Notes: generated from the letters alone by a model not told the origin. A DNA stretch of 64,000 nucleotides from Mytilus edulis (GCF_963676685.1 NC_092344.1:94704749-94768748), one strand, 5' to 3'. Shown: positions 36,626 to 51,000, counted from the first letter of the stretch. A program made the numbers and translations.

Positions 36626-39600
36626 AAATAAAACGTAGTTAGAATTTTTTTTTTTTTTTTCTTATATCTAGTTGCAGTTTGTTAACAGGTTTGAGATGAA
36701 CTTTTGGGTGATTTAAGGGTTCACTTAACACGTACACTTACAAACATCAGTAATAGAAGAACCTATATATACTTAAAACTCCATTTTGCAATATTTTATT
36801 TGTTTAAATGGCTTGGAAAAGACTGACTTTGACTATTACCTTATATTCAGCATTATCTTTATTTAAGTCTCAAATCGAAAAATAAAAATTAAAATATATA
36901 AGGTTACAATCATTTATAATGTGGACATTTTTTTTTTAATAATTACACATCTTCAATCAGTTTTTACAAATATCTGATTGATTTATTATTCGTTTTAGCT
37001 TAACCAACCACAAATTGCTAATCACTTTTTTTGTGAAATTGCTATTTTAATATTCTACAAACGTAAAAAAAATATCGTTTTTATATAACATACGAGGGAA
37101 GCAATCGAATACATCATAAAAAGGGAAGCTGGCAACTTAATTTTATGTTCGACTTTACTTTGTCGATGCATAAAAAAACGATTAGAATTTTCCTTCAACA
37201 AGACATCGGTATACTGTTAAAATGCTATTTCACGCAGAATTGAGAAGTATCCATCATGTTTCTACTTGGAATAAATCAATACTTCACTAAAAGATTGCTT
37301 ATTAAAGTTAATGCCAAATGGCAAGATATCCTGGTACAAGATGATATAGATTACTTATGAACTTTAATTGAATGATGAAATTATTAAATCGTGTTATAAC
37401 GTGACAGTAAGTATTTGAAGAAATGTTTAAGACCGCTTGTATCATGTTAATAGAAGAAAACAGTGGGGATAAGTGTCACAAATAACACCACGGTCAGAAA
37501 AATTGTGAAGAATTCAATCTAGGTAAAAGCATGACAAAGGTCAACATTTTTAAAAAATAGAATCCATAGCAATTCCCAATAGCTGAACAGGCTTTTAATA
37601 ATTTTGGTATGATATGAATTTTAAACTTTCATCATGAACACTTTAGTATTAAACGTTCCCAACTGTTGTAATCAAAATAGACTAAATATATTTACCCGCC
37701 TTGTCTAACTTAAAAAGGTAAAATGTTTGAAAAACAAATTGATGTTTCATTGCATTTATTCTCATAAAGATCACTAATACAGATGACTGAATTGCAACAA
37801 AAAGAAACGTAACATACATAGAATTATTTGAAAACAATTGACATATTCCTGACCAGGTACAAGACATTTAAAAAAAATGTGGGTTGAACCTAGATTTATG
37901 GCTTGCCACACCTCCTGCTTATAGTGCAATTTATCGCTAAAATGACATCACTACGCGACAATAAAACAGTACAAAGATACGGCAGAATACTAAGCACAGA
38001 TAAACGCATAAATAATTGATATGATAGTACATTTCAATATGTTAACCATAGAATAATAACGAACAACCTAAAATTAGTTTAATACAGAACACAAATACAA
38101 CACAATAGAATTATGAGCTGTGCGTCACACTAATTAAAACATGAAAATCGAACGTCGAAGCTTACCCACAAAATAATGCATGGAGACAGTATACGTCATA
38201 CGTAATATAAGCTTTTCATATTAATGTTATTATATTTTTTAATACGACAGAGGTATCAACCTTGATATTCATTTATCAAATATATATAGCTCATAAATTC
38301 AGTTTTATCATAAAATTCCAAACTATATATTTATTTTGGTAAGCATTGATCAATAGAATATATAAACTTGGTTTTAATTTAAATATCTTTGTGCAATTTG
38401 AAGAATTCAAATAAAAAAAAATAGATAAATAAATAAATTCATTTCTTACCTTGTATGTATTGCAGATATATGAACCAATAGATATATTTTGCCTTAACAT
38501 AAACCATTCTGTTCAAACTGAGGGACAATTTAAAAGTCATCAACATTAAGAAGGTTGAAAATGATGTGCTTGCATGTTTAAATACTATAATAGTTAATCT
38601 AACCGTTTAGCTAAACTGTTCTCGGCTTCTTTTATTTCAAAGTTTCGTTACAACTTACTACATCGGAAAAATTCGCCGAAAGAAGATATCGGCTTTTTGT
38701 GACCCCATTTAGAGTTTCCTGTCTTTTACAGTGGGGGGAAATCTCTCCATATTTTCTCTCTCTCCAGCTAAATGTAATTTCTTACCCTTTTCAGATCTCA
38801 AAAGTTAATAAGAGGAATGTGGGGTGGGGTAAATGTGGATAAGACAGCAACCCAATACTAAACATACCATGATGTATGTCATTTTCTCTTGTTACCATTT
38901 GATTTGGATGTTTTAACTTCATAAAATTTACACAAGCCACAGATAACTAGGACCTGTGATAATAATTTTTTGTTGTTATTTACATGGAGAAAATAAAATT
39001 TAAATACATGGAAATCAATAATTGTAAAATCGCAACAGTCTGCGCTCGAATCAAAGTGCTAGTTAAAAAAGTCTAAGTAGAAATTGGTCGTATACCTCGG
39101 ACATTAACTAAAACGTCAACTTGAACTCCATCTCGACCATGAGTTTTACCCGTGACAGCCTTACACCACATTTACAAATACTGTGGCCTACAAAATTTGG
39201 TATCAATATTTAAATTTAAATAAAGCATATCTTAAATGTTATCCAAAAAAACAAATATAATTGGGAATCAAAAATATATTATTTTTATCATAACACATCT
39301 GCATAATATTTTTTTTACACTTAATAAAAAAGTATTTCAATCGCAGAAGTCCCTTTGAAAGTATGTATACAATGCACCTATAGGATGAGAGTAAATGAAA
39401 TCAGAGTTGCCAAATCATTAAACGAACATAATAACAGACACAGTTGGTCTTAAACTACTTTGATCAAGCTTTGATTCATATTACGAAGATGTATCAGATA
39501 TCAAACAACAAGAACTATACGATGTTTAAACTTATGTGTAGTAGTTAAAATATATGAATATATAACAAAAAAAACAATATATGCTCATATATTTTATTCG

Positions 39601-42008
39601 TTGCAGAGCTTTTCATTAGTTTTGATCATTACATGTTTTGTGCTTAGTACTTTGATATGAGTTAATTATTAAAAGATATTCTGTTTGATAGACATTATAA
39701 TCTCACAATATTGAGATAATGATTTTAAGGTTAAGTCTATCTATCGTGACTAAATCTTATAAAAATAGATTCCCGTTGCTACGTGCAACTAATATTCTAC
39801 ACAAATACTATTATCCAGCAATTTGTCTCAATATGATAGCTATGACACGAGAAAAATATAATGATGAAATGTCTCTCCATACAGCTTGATTAAGTGCTGA
39901 TAAAAATCATTTACTAGGGTAGTGTGTTACCTTAAAAGTAGGTCAAAATTTAATAATACGCTTTTTATTCATCCGATAGAAAAATAACATTAAACATATA
40001 AAGGAGAAGGAATTAGGAGGATTTCCATTTTTTTTTCTCAATGTATTGTATTTCACCTCACTCAAAATATAAAACATTGTAATTTAGTTCTTCTAATTAA
40101 ACTGTTAGAAAAGATGGACGAAAGATACCAAAAAGACAGTCAAAATCATAAATCGAAAATAAACTGACAACGCCATAGCTTAAAATGAAAAAAAGACAAA
40201 CAGACAAACAATAGTGCACATGACACAACATAGAAAACTAAAGAATAAACAACACTAAAGAAAAGTTTTCAATTTAATCGATTTATTAATTGTCTAATAC
40301 ATTTTAGTATATCTACTTAGAAAATAACATTTTGATGCTATAAAAGTGTCATAATTGTCACATCTAGTAAGAATAAACATGTTTTACTTCAACAAGGTTG
40401 TGAGCCCTACATAAGTTTGATAGTCAAAGTCAAGAATTGGTTGCACCATACAATGTACATGTTTCTCAACCCAAAATGACATGTATTTGCAGTTTTTTAT
40501 ATTCAAATAAAAATAAAATGTTCCCATTTTGTCCAAAACAAAAGTCAGTTTCTGAGATATCGCTGAAATGTTGTAATTCTCGTTCTTTCATTGACTCTGT
40601 CGATAATGAGATTTGATCGTCAATTACAAAAATAAAACTGTTGCTTGAATATACGTATGCTTTTTATATTATTTTCTTCAATCTCAAGCTTAAAGATATT
40701 TGAAAGGATTTTCGCAACATGTTCATGGGTGTTTTGGCATAAGAGCATTGGGAAAATTTTTAGATACGGAATTTGTTAAGGGCAGGTTGTTGGACAAATT
40801 TCTAAATTAATAATTCTAACATCTGACGTGGTGTCTTGCGAATGGGCAAACACATGGGTACAAAAAAAGAAAAAAACTAACATACACACAACAGTACACC
40901 AAATGTAACATAAAAAACTAAAGACTGAGCAACATGACCTTCACCAAACTTGGTGTGATTTCATGTGCCCGAAAGGCTAAGCACATCATGATCCATATGT
41001 AACATCCGTCGTGTTGCTCTTATAAAATACCTTAATTGACGTATGATAGAAAATCCAGTCTGGTGTTCTAGATAAATCTGGTTTTTTTCATGAGTTTGTA
41101 ATAACATGATTATGTAAACAAATTATCGTTCAAAAATATGACATATCTACTTTTTCAACACCCTTGGAACCGTTAAATATATCTGTCAAAGAAATAGATA
41201 TGGCTGATATAATAAGGTATATGCTCTAAATGTAATCGCCATTTCCAAATAGGACACATACACATTTTATCCACTAACTTTTGAAAGTTTATATTCAATT
41301 CTGCTTTAATAACCTTTATAGTTATTGTATGGATAAAAAGTTATAAAACTATCAACTATAACCCGTATAGAAGGTCTCAATTGACGTATATGCACTAGTA
41401 ATTGTCTTCAAACCCGTACAGTTTTAGATGTGATTTCAATCACTTACTTTGTGTAAGGATATTACAAAGAAATTTATATGTGTTCATTTTTGTAATTGTA
41501 TTTGAAATGATTTTATAGACATATTGATAAGGTTCACCATTATATTAACATTGTCTAATCACTGCGTATGGTATTTTTGAATGTATACCAAATCGTCAAT
41601 GTATTGATTTTAGCAATACGTATATTTTTTTTTCTATCTACATTGAAATTATGTACGACTTGATTTTTGTTGTGCCCATGATTGAGTCTCCTAAAATGTT
41701 GATGAAGTTATATAAAATCATTAACGAACAACAGCTAACGACTTTAAAGTATTATAGAGTATAGGTCCTATATCAACTTTAAGGGACTCAACCGATATTG
41801 GGCTAATGTAGATTTGAACATGATAGAAGGATTTTAAACAAGTTATAGAACTAACTTTATAAATGTCCTGTCATAATAGTATGAATTTTTCGAAATTCCA
41901 AGAATTTTCTTATCCCAGGCATATATAACCATAGCAGTATTTGGCACAACTCTTTGGAATTTTTGGGTCCGCAATGATCTTCAACTATGTACTTGTTTAG
42001 CTTAATAA
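36626..42008. other. Repeat-fragment-rich stretch without supported gene
   Basis: Recognisable pieces are a reversed dispersed-family fragment at 37835-37930, a second family at about 40090-40260 (a CAAACAGACAAACAATAG phrase) and a third at about 40815-41015 (GACTGAGCAACATGACC ... CCGTCGTGTTGCTCT), which recurs at 48150-48405. Exons of gene C may hide here but none is supported. Confidence 0.45.
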
Positions 42009-42014
42009 TTATTT

Positions 42015-42095
42015 TGATCTGAGCGTCACTGATGCGTCATGCAGACGAAACGCGCATCTGGCGTAATAAATTATTATCCTGGTATTAATACCTTT
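42015..42095 (-). repeat. Dispersed repeat with GACGAAACGCGCATCTGGCG core
   Basis: The phrase GAGCGTCACTGATG, then AGACGAAACGCGCATCTGGC and a TTATCCTGGTATTAATACC phrase, are the reverse of the core in the 366-bp repeat. A further copy is at 45705-45785. Confidence 0.75.
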
Positions 42096-42350
42096 GATAA
42101 CTATATGAACTGTTTTCTCTATATACGTTACGATATATGGATCGATGAATAAAGACGTAATAGAAAAAATAACAAATGTGGGAAGCGCAACAAAATTAAG
42201 AGGAGTGTACAAGAACTTTACCTTTATATTAGACAGAAATTCGGTACATGTGGGATGAACTTGTTTAAGGACATTGATATTAATAAGCTGTCATACGAAA
42301 TCTTATGTCCGACTTTAATCAGATATATAGTTACTTACATTGTCTTCAAT

Positions 42351-42450
42351 NNNNNNNNNNNNNNNNNNNNNNNNNNNNNNNNNNNNNNNNNNNNNNNNNN
42401 NNNNNNNNNNNNNNNNNNNNNNNNNNNNNNNNNNNNNNNNNNNNNNNNNN
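42351..42450. other. Assembly gap of 100 N
   Basis: Exactly one hundred unknown bases, a standard scaffolding gap of unknown true size. Frames read across it are meaningless. Confidence 0.99.
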
Positions 42451-42579
42451 AGTGAATTAGAAAGAGGCCAGTTGACACTGGTCAAATATTTTCCCAACAT
42501 CTTCTCATTCTAGTGATAGGTAAATTGTTTTTCATCCAGTTGCATATATATTTTACCTGGTTAATAATTCTATCTCGTC

Positions 42580-43806
42580 ATATGGAAGCGTATAAGGGAC
42601 ATCCTTTGTTATTTTATTTTCAAATTGTCGACTTGTTTTCTTTGAATTATGAACTCTAATCTTGGAATTATGAACTTTAATTTTAGAATTATCAAATTTA
42701 AACTTTGGAATAATCAATTTTAATCTTTGAATTACCAATTTTAATCTTGGGATTGTCAACTTTATTCTAGGAAGTTCCAACTATTATCTTTGAATTATCC
42801 ATTTTAATCTTGGAAATGCCTAATATTTTACTTCTAGTCTAAAAGTTTATTGTGTTTTTAAATATATACTAAATCGACATAATTATTTTCGTTGATTTTA
42901 TTTTTGATTTTTTTTGTAAAATATTAAAGAAAAAAGACGTTTTTCTAAAGTCTTGTATAGCTCTTATATGTATGTATAATTTGAATCAATCAGGGACTTT
43001 ATATTTACATAATTTATTTAGATACATTAATATAAAGTTTACATTATAATTTACATAAATATAAAGTTTATATGACAATTTATTTACATATATACAGTTC
43101 CTGATTCTATGCATTTGTAAATTAGAATATTGTATATAAGTTAAGGTCATTCTAGATATGCAATCATGTTTAAATATAGGTATCAAATACTACTGAATGT
43201 CATGTAAAAACGGGTACATTTGTGTAGTCGTAAATATCATACAATTACCAAACCAATTCGAAGTCGCCCTCTCCCCCTCTTTCTTCGTGCTAATGTCAAA
43301 CTTTAAATATCCATTTGTAATCATGTATGCATTAAATGCATTTATTATATTATATTGCTGAAAAGGCGGATGTGCATCGATATTTACAATAATAATCATC
43401 AACAAAGAGTAAAGTGAAGCACATCAAACTGTGCACTGTTTGGCCGAGACGAGAGTCCAGTGAGCAAAAAGTCACTAGATTTCACTAGGTTAATGAAAGT
43501 CGCAAAAATCAGTTTCGCTCTAGTGAGAGTCGGAAGATAAAAGTTGGAATTTCAAAGTTAAAAAGTTGATAATTCCAAAAATTGTGTAGTAATTCCGAGA
43601 TTAAAGTCGGAAATTCCTAGATTAAAGTTGACAATACTAAGATTAGTTTTGATAATACTTAGATTAATGTTGATAATTTCAAGATTAAAGTTGATAATTA
43701 CGAGATTAAATTTGAAAATTCAAAGATAAAAGTTTATAATAGCAAGATTGAAGTCAACAATTCGAAAGTAAAATTAAATAAATGATTGCCCTAATACGCT
43801 TCCGTA
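42580..43806. mobile_element. Foldback-type element whose arms are 21-bp tandem arrays
   Basis: The left end ATGGAAGCGTATAAGGG (from about 42582) is inverted at the right end CCCTAATACGCTTCCGT (43788-43804). Each arm continues into about 200-240 bp of 21-22 bp degenerate units: AACTTTAATCTTGGAATTAT-like on the left (42640-42830), and its reverse, ATAATTCCAAGATTAAAGTT-like, on the right (43540-43775). The 700-bp centre has no gene. Arms made of tandem repeats are the hallmark of Foldback elements of flies; the relationship here is by architecture only. Confidence 0.8.
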
Positions 43807-44840
43807 CGAACATGAATATGACTTTCTTTTGTACAAATGCAAACAAATTTTTAGTGAGATTTGAAAACAATTGTCAACAACATTCTTCCAATACTAAAAG
43901 AGGAGGGAATAGACTACGTACTCATTCCGTTTTTAGTTCGAATATAAGACCACGAAAGTTTGTAAAATATTGAAACTAATTTAGTTGCGACATGGCACAA
44001 CTTCCGTAACGTTGGAGACCATTAGGTTTTTAAAATTTGAAAAGGAAAGAGATAGTTTATAATGATACTTACATGTAACAGCGATGACGTTTAGATAATT
44101 GTTTAACAAAGTCTTCAAATTTGAATCAGATATTATGAATTTTGATAAATGTCCAAAATTTGTGTTTTTATTTTTCGATCTGTATCGAAAGAGATAATAT
44201 GCTCAAATCTGCTATCTCATTTAAAATCAAAAACATCTGAGTTTTTATATTATAAAAAGACCTGATAGTTTTATTATTCTGCATTGAATGGATTTTGTAT
44301 TTTATAGTAAAAAAACGTTATATGTAAACTGTTTATATGTTTGTATAATAGATGAGATGTCGATACCATATTTGATTGAATTGAATAGCAAAATGTTTTT
44401 TTGTCATTCGGCGAAAGCAATTGCTCGAATAATCAACATTCATAGTGAAAAGGTTTTAAAATAAGTACAGTTATAGTATTATGTGTTAAGTATATTCAAA
44501 CGCATGAGATGGCCTTGTCTTTAATAAATCAATAATTCTGAGACGAAAATTATTTATACCAGGTAATGGTAAGATTAAACGCCATTAATAAAATGGGAAA
44601 AACATATTTATAAGTAATCCATGTTTTTAAAATTTCTATTAATTTAATTTCATGTAATTCATTCTATTACTTAGTTGTTCTTAAAAAAATGGTGTAACTT
44701 CGATTTTCATTTAAGTTAAAAAGCTTCAATTTCTAGTTATGAAGTAATCGTAAGGCAGACCAATTTAAATATCTAACGGTGATTGACATTTAACAAACAA
44801 ACAAAATAAAGATTAATCGATTTGATTGGTACACGGTTTC
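43807..44840. other. No gene seen
   Basis: AT-rich DNA upstream of gene B without a supported exon. Any promoter-distal regulatory elements cannot be told by eye. Confidence 0.4.
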
Positions 44841-44850
44841 TCTATATATT
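44841..44850 (+). promoter_or_regulatory. Possible TATA box of gene B
   Basis: TCTATATATT lies about 165 bases before the start codon at 45012. In such AT-rich DNA this is weak evidence; the transcription start is not visible. Confidence 0.22.
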
Positions 44851-45011
44851 TTCTAATTTTGTGAGTTTCAACATTGCAAATTTCCTTTTTTATTTAATTG
44901 TACACTCCGATATGAAAGCAAGTGGTCGCTAGAATTGGTCGCCAGCTTGACTTGTCTCTGGAATTAGTTGAAGTCTGTCTGGTTTTTATACACGACTTAA
45001 GTGTATGCAAC

Positions 45012-45075
45012 ATGACCGGCAAAGTAAATGTTATATCATGTTTGATTTTGATATTTATATGTAAACAAGCCTACG
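45012..45075 (+). CDS. Gene B exon 1: signal peptide
   Basis: The ATG at 45012 is the only Met start in the frame. It encodes MTGKVNVISCLILIFICKQA, a short basic n-region, a hydrophobic core and a likely cleavage site before the following AAACQ. Donor GTAAGA, exit phase 1. Cleavage would leave a mature N-terminus near the first cysteine. Confidence 0.83.
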
Positions 45076-48000
45076 GTAAGAATAAGTTATTTGTTACTTT
45101 TAGTAGATAAAATATTCAAATAATTCATTATTTTAAAAACAACCACTTTTCAAAAGCTAATAATTAAGTGAGAAAAACTTCAACATAAAACTAATGTTGT
45201 TAAAATATATTCATTTACAATTGATCAAGGATATTTCTGTATATATATAAAACATTTATATTACAAAAAAAGAAAAGACAAATCATATATAAGTTTTTAT
45301 AGATCTATTTTATAGGAGAAATAACAAGTTAATATGAAATATATAGACCATTATCATTTTTAATCAGAAGCAAATGGTTTCTGGTTATCATCTGGGTTGG
45401 GTATCCTCGGTACATCTTGTGGTTCTCAGCATCATCTGATCCTGATCTGAAAAAAGGGATACAGCAGTCAACATTGTGTTATACAACCAATCATTATAGA
45501 AACAAACAAATTTGTCAACAAAGATGAACAAACAGGCATAAAGACAAAGCACATAAGCAAACACGAGAGACAAGAATACAAAAATGTTCCATAAAACAAT
45601 AACACAATGCATTATATAGTACTGAGCCACGTCACACCAGCGATGTAAAAAATGTAATGAGCCACACTGAAAACGTGTAGTCAAACATGAAAACAACACT
45701 TTATAATTAGCGTCACTGATGTAGACGAAACGCGCGTCTAGCGTATTAAATTGTAAGCCTGTTACCACCTTTGGTAACTATTTACATTGTTGGTAATTGG
45801 GTTTGAGCGTTCCTGTTGGAGGTAGATCCAGTGGAGCACATCGGTCACATGAAATATAGTTAGACAGCCAACCAAGTAAAAAGTTGAAGAGTATTGAAGA
45901 CCAAATATGGCAAAATGTTGTGCCAAATACAGTTGTCTATGCTTCACAAAAACGGACATGAGAAATGTAGCAAAATCCATCGAAGGTCAACTTTGCTGGA
46001 AGGAGTTGAAACCTTTGTTTCTTTATAATTTCTTTATTTACAAACATAATAAAGGCTATGTTGCACATCGTTTTCGACGCAAAAAGACACTAATCAAGTT
46101 TTAAAGGGGCATTAGCTGCCTAATTGATGTTCACCGATTTGACTCAAATTCTCATATTCAAATTATAGCGTACTTAAATTTACATCCAAATTAAAAGAAA
46201 GTCTAAGATAAACAATTAAAAAAAGCAAGGACTCGATATTCATGTAGCAGCATTTCATGTGTATTTTAAAATATACTCCATCTATATAGCCATTGAAATG
46301 ACTAAGAAGACTGCCGAGTAATATAACCCTTCGTAAACATAAATATACAAATAAACAAATATTAATTAATGCCTGTACCAAGTCAGAAATATGACAGTTG
46401 TTGTCCAGTCGTTTGATGTGTTTTGTCATATCATCTTGCAATTTAAATAGGTACTTTCCGAGTTAAGTATTTTTGTGATTTTACTTTTTACGTGTAATTG
46501 GATTTTTTTTTTATGCCTGTTTAATTTCACAATATAGGTTAGAACATACGTAAATCAACGTTTTTACCTTTAAAGGATGACTTTTGTGGATCGAATCAGT
46601 AAACCTAATGTTTCACATTGGTAACACTTTCAACTTTGACATTCATTTCCTTTTAATATGTGAACACACCTAAAAACAAATGCGTTATCTATCGGAGGAG
46701 TCAAATTAAAGATCACATAGATTAAATGAGAGTTAATCATTGACTTGCAGGTGAATAACACATCTGCGATTTTTTTAAGCTTATATTGATCAATTTTTGC
46801 TAAACTGACTTCTTAACGAAATATAATTCAAAGTTCTGCTTTTAGTACTAATTGAAGTATAAAGAACTCTCTTTTGAATTTGGGTCTAAACCGTAGCTTA
46901 TGTCCCTTTGACTGAAAAGATATTTTACACCAGTAACGTTTTTCAAAAGCATGTCTTTTGGCCAATATATTGGCTCACATATACAATTAATGCAAAGATC
47001 TCAAAATGAGTCAATTTTAGCAGTTTTTCTCTGTTGTGTCGTAGTTCTCTTATATTTGATACGTTTCCCTCAGTTTTAGTTTGTAACCCGGATTTGATTT
47101 TTTCTCTATCGATTTATGAATTTTGAACAGCGGTATACTACTGTTGCCTTTATTTAGCAGTGCTATACTGAATATATAATGAAGAAATTTAAAGCTTTCA
47201 TGGAAAACGTCTTAAAAAATAAAAGATCTGACAGAATGATGCATATCTTAAGGATTTTAGATTTACGATACAGTTCAAAGGGCACAAAGGGTACCTTACC
47301 TACTTTTTTCTTTAGGTTAGTCTACCAAGCTGTTATTTATTAACTGAAAAGGTTCCATATTTTGACAAAATTCTTTTGGTTCCTATCATATAAATTGAAT
47401 TCTATAATCCTAAGGATTTGTACTGGTTAATATTTTATTTTTAGATGCACGATTATTTTTATTAGTTGCTATTGGCTTTGAACTAGCTATCAGTAACTGC
47501 GAATACTCTGAGATCTGTAATTAGTGGGTTTTGGGGTGGATGTATAAGTACCTTGCCACGCTATTTCTATTGTATTTCTATGTGCAACCATCTGGTGAGT
47601 TTAGCCTTTTTCAAATGATTTTAAAGATTGTTTTTATGTTGTACTGTTACACCACAGTACAATGTTAGGGGAGGGTTGGCGACTTCAAACTAGTTTAACC
47701 CCGCCCCATCCTGTATGTGATTTCTTTTTCGTTTATCAATTTGGACATAAATTGGGCCGTTTTGGACATAAATGAGACCGTCATTTTCTCGTTGTGTTAC
47801 ATCTGACAATTCGGGTCTTTTATAACTATGCGATATTGGTTTTATTCATTGTTTAAGGCCGTATAGTAACCTATAGTTGTTAATATCGGTGTCACTGGTC
47901 TCTTGTGGAGAGTTGCCGCATTAGCAATCATACCACATCTTCTTATTTTTATACCAGATACTTATACTTTCAGCGGCGGCTTGTCAAAATATCGAAACCA

Positions 48001-51000
48001 CAGGAACTATAACAGGAAATTTTGATAAAAGAGATACAGGAACAGGTAACATGAATGTACACTTTGTATTTTAGTATAATTTAGAGTCATTAGAAGTTTC
48101 CGATGCTCTAATCTCATTGTTCATTCCAAAAGATTCAAATTTTGACAATAAACAAAAACGTTATGGAATTGCATGTACTCCAAACTGAGCGTGACTGGTA
48201 ACGTCGACAGGAATAGCGTTCCATGCTGTGTCAACCAACACTCAGTCAAACACCAAAAAAGAAATAACAGGATACAAAACACGACATAAAAAATTAACGA
48301 CTGAGCAACATGAATTCTACCGAAATTCGGGGATGGTTTCATGTTCTCCGGAAGGGTAGACAGATTCTGCTTCAAACGTGTTGTCCGTCGTGTTGCTCTT
48401 GTAAGAAAAAATATTGTTTGTTAATGTACATCGGATTTGGTTGATTTTTTTTTTAAGCTTTCAGAATTCAAGTTTGAGAAAATACAGGTTAATAAAATAC
48501 CGATTTATTTCAATAGAATCTATAGCAGCTGCAGAAACTTTATACATTTTATCATTCGAGACAAAGAACGTGTTGTTATTTTGAATATTAGGGATGAATA
48601 ATATGTAAAATGCATGTACATACATCATGTGTATAAATCTACATTATCATGTATATGTCTACAACACGTAAAAGTATATAGTGTTTTCTTTGCCATTATT
48701 TCAACCAGTAAATTTAAACTCCATCTCATTACAGATTTAAAAAATCTATAACCGACTGAGTGTATAAATAAATTTTGGAAAAAAACCCAACTTTTAGTAA
48801 TCATTTAAAACTGACAGAAACATGCATTAAATCCAATTAAACTATTTTGACTAAGCTTGGGTAAAATAATACAAGAAATACGTAGCAAAAGAAAATTGTT
48901 TTACGGATACAGAACATCAAATTAATCACATGTTTTTATGAGGCAACTATCCACCAAAGAATAAATATGTAAATATAGCTTAGAATAACCGATTGACAAA
49001 GGATAAATATACCTGTATCACAAAATTATAAACACAGTGGACACTAAATTCAAGTCCTCTTAAACTAATATTTGTTTCTTATTTGTAGGTGTGGCAGTTT
49101 TGATGGATCATACTGACTTTGATTTTCATTGCTGTGGTTTTGTCAACAGATGGACATTTGACGCCGATGTAGTTGGTAGTGTCGATGCCATGGTTTGGCG
49201 GCCAGACCCAAACGCGGGAAATACGTACACATTAGTTGGTTTTGATACAATAACTTCAAGTAGTAAGTTTTTAAATAATGTTTTATACTGCAATCAGCTA
49301 TTTTACTATACAGATAAAGCTATGCGTATAAATGTCAATGACCTCAACTAACCTATTAGCCCCGCCTACTTACCGGAACTACTGTATATCATCAACAATG
49401 TCACGTCACAACCATGACAACGTTTAGTAACAATTGTCAAACTTTTATAAATTTAAACTTGTTATGTCTTCAAATTAGTTATTTGCATGCCATGTTTATT
49501 AAATGTTATTAATTAAGTTTATTTTCTCTTTCTTATTCCTTAAAATGTCCATTTCTTACCGCTTACAGGGAAATACCCAAAATGGTACCCCAAGAGGGAA
49601 ATTCAAAACACTTTTTTTTAACAATAAATTTGTCACATTTTTGTTTTATGTTGGGTTTTTTTTCTAAAGTTTATAAGATGTCTTATAAAGTATATGAGAT
49701 ATCTTATAAACAATTTTTGTATAAGATATCTTATATAGTTTATAAGATATCTTATATAGTTTATAAGATATCTTATATAGTTTATAAGATATCTCATATA
49801 GTTTATAAGATATCTTATATAGTTTATGAAATATCTTATAAAAACAATTATATAAGATATCTGATAAACTATATAAGATATCTCATAAACTATATAATAT
49901 ATCTTATAAACTATATAAGATATCTTATAAACTTTAGGAGATATCTTATAAACTTTATGAGATATCTTATAAACTAAATAAGATATTTCCTATAATATAT
50001 TAGATATCTCCTATAATATATAAGATATCTTATAAAATTTCATTTTTATGAGGTATGTTATATATTATATGAGATATCTTATATATTATATAAGATATCT
50101 TTAATGTTATATAAGATATCTCCTAAAATTTATAAGATATCTCCTAAAATTTATAAGATATCTTATAAACTTTATAAGATATCTTCTAAAGAGTATAAGA
50201 TATCTTATAAAGTATATGAGATATCTTATATAACATTAAAGATATCTTATATAATATATATCTCATATAGTTTATAAGATATCTTATATAGTTTATAAGA
50301 TATCTCATATAGTTTATAAGATATTTTATATAGTTTATGAGATATCTTATAAAGACAATTATATAAGTTATCTGATAAATTATATGAGATATCTTATAAA
50401 CTATATAAGATATCTTATAAACTATATAAGATATCTTATAAACTATATGAGCTATCTTATAAACTATATAAGATATCTTATAAACTATATAAGATATCTT
50501 ATAAACTATATAAGATATCTTATAAACTATATAAGATATCTTATAAAGTTTATGAGATATCTTGAAGTAAGAATAAATAGCAAAACGGCTTGCCATATAA
50601 TAGATATACATCAAATCTAACGATGCCAAATATAGAACCCACCCTATGACTAAATATATGAGTGCATGAACACTTATGTCAGGACACACCTTGCTCGTTT
50701 TTTTTTTGGAGACGAATCAGTAACAAGGAGAAAGATTCCAATCAAAATATCATTTATTAAAAACGACAATCAAAATTATTTACAATAACAGGGGAGATAA
50801 TCTTACAAAGGGTCACATTTAAATGCCCCTGATTTAACTCCCCTGATAAAAAGCCAGCCTACAAAAAGAGGTGGTGTACAAAAAAGGCCACTTACAAAAG
50901 GTGGCTTATCATAAAAAGGTCACTTACAAAAAGTAACATATCATAAAAACCCATGAACAACATAATGGCAAAATCATAAAAATCATAACGAAAATAAATC

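Noticed and set aside
42255..42500. Open frames crossing the N stretch
   Set aside because: They are translated across unknown bases; there is no evidence of coding on either side.
45388..45768. 126-codon antisense frame in intron 1 of gene B
   Set aside because: It is read through the reverse copy of the dispersed family and the GACGAAACGCGCGTC core.
49582..50689. Frames of 131, 167 and 78 codons reading ISYIVYK / YLINYIR repeats
   Set aside because: They are artefacts of the 21-bp AGATATCT palindrome array, present on both strands.
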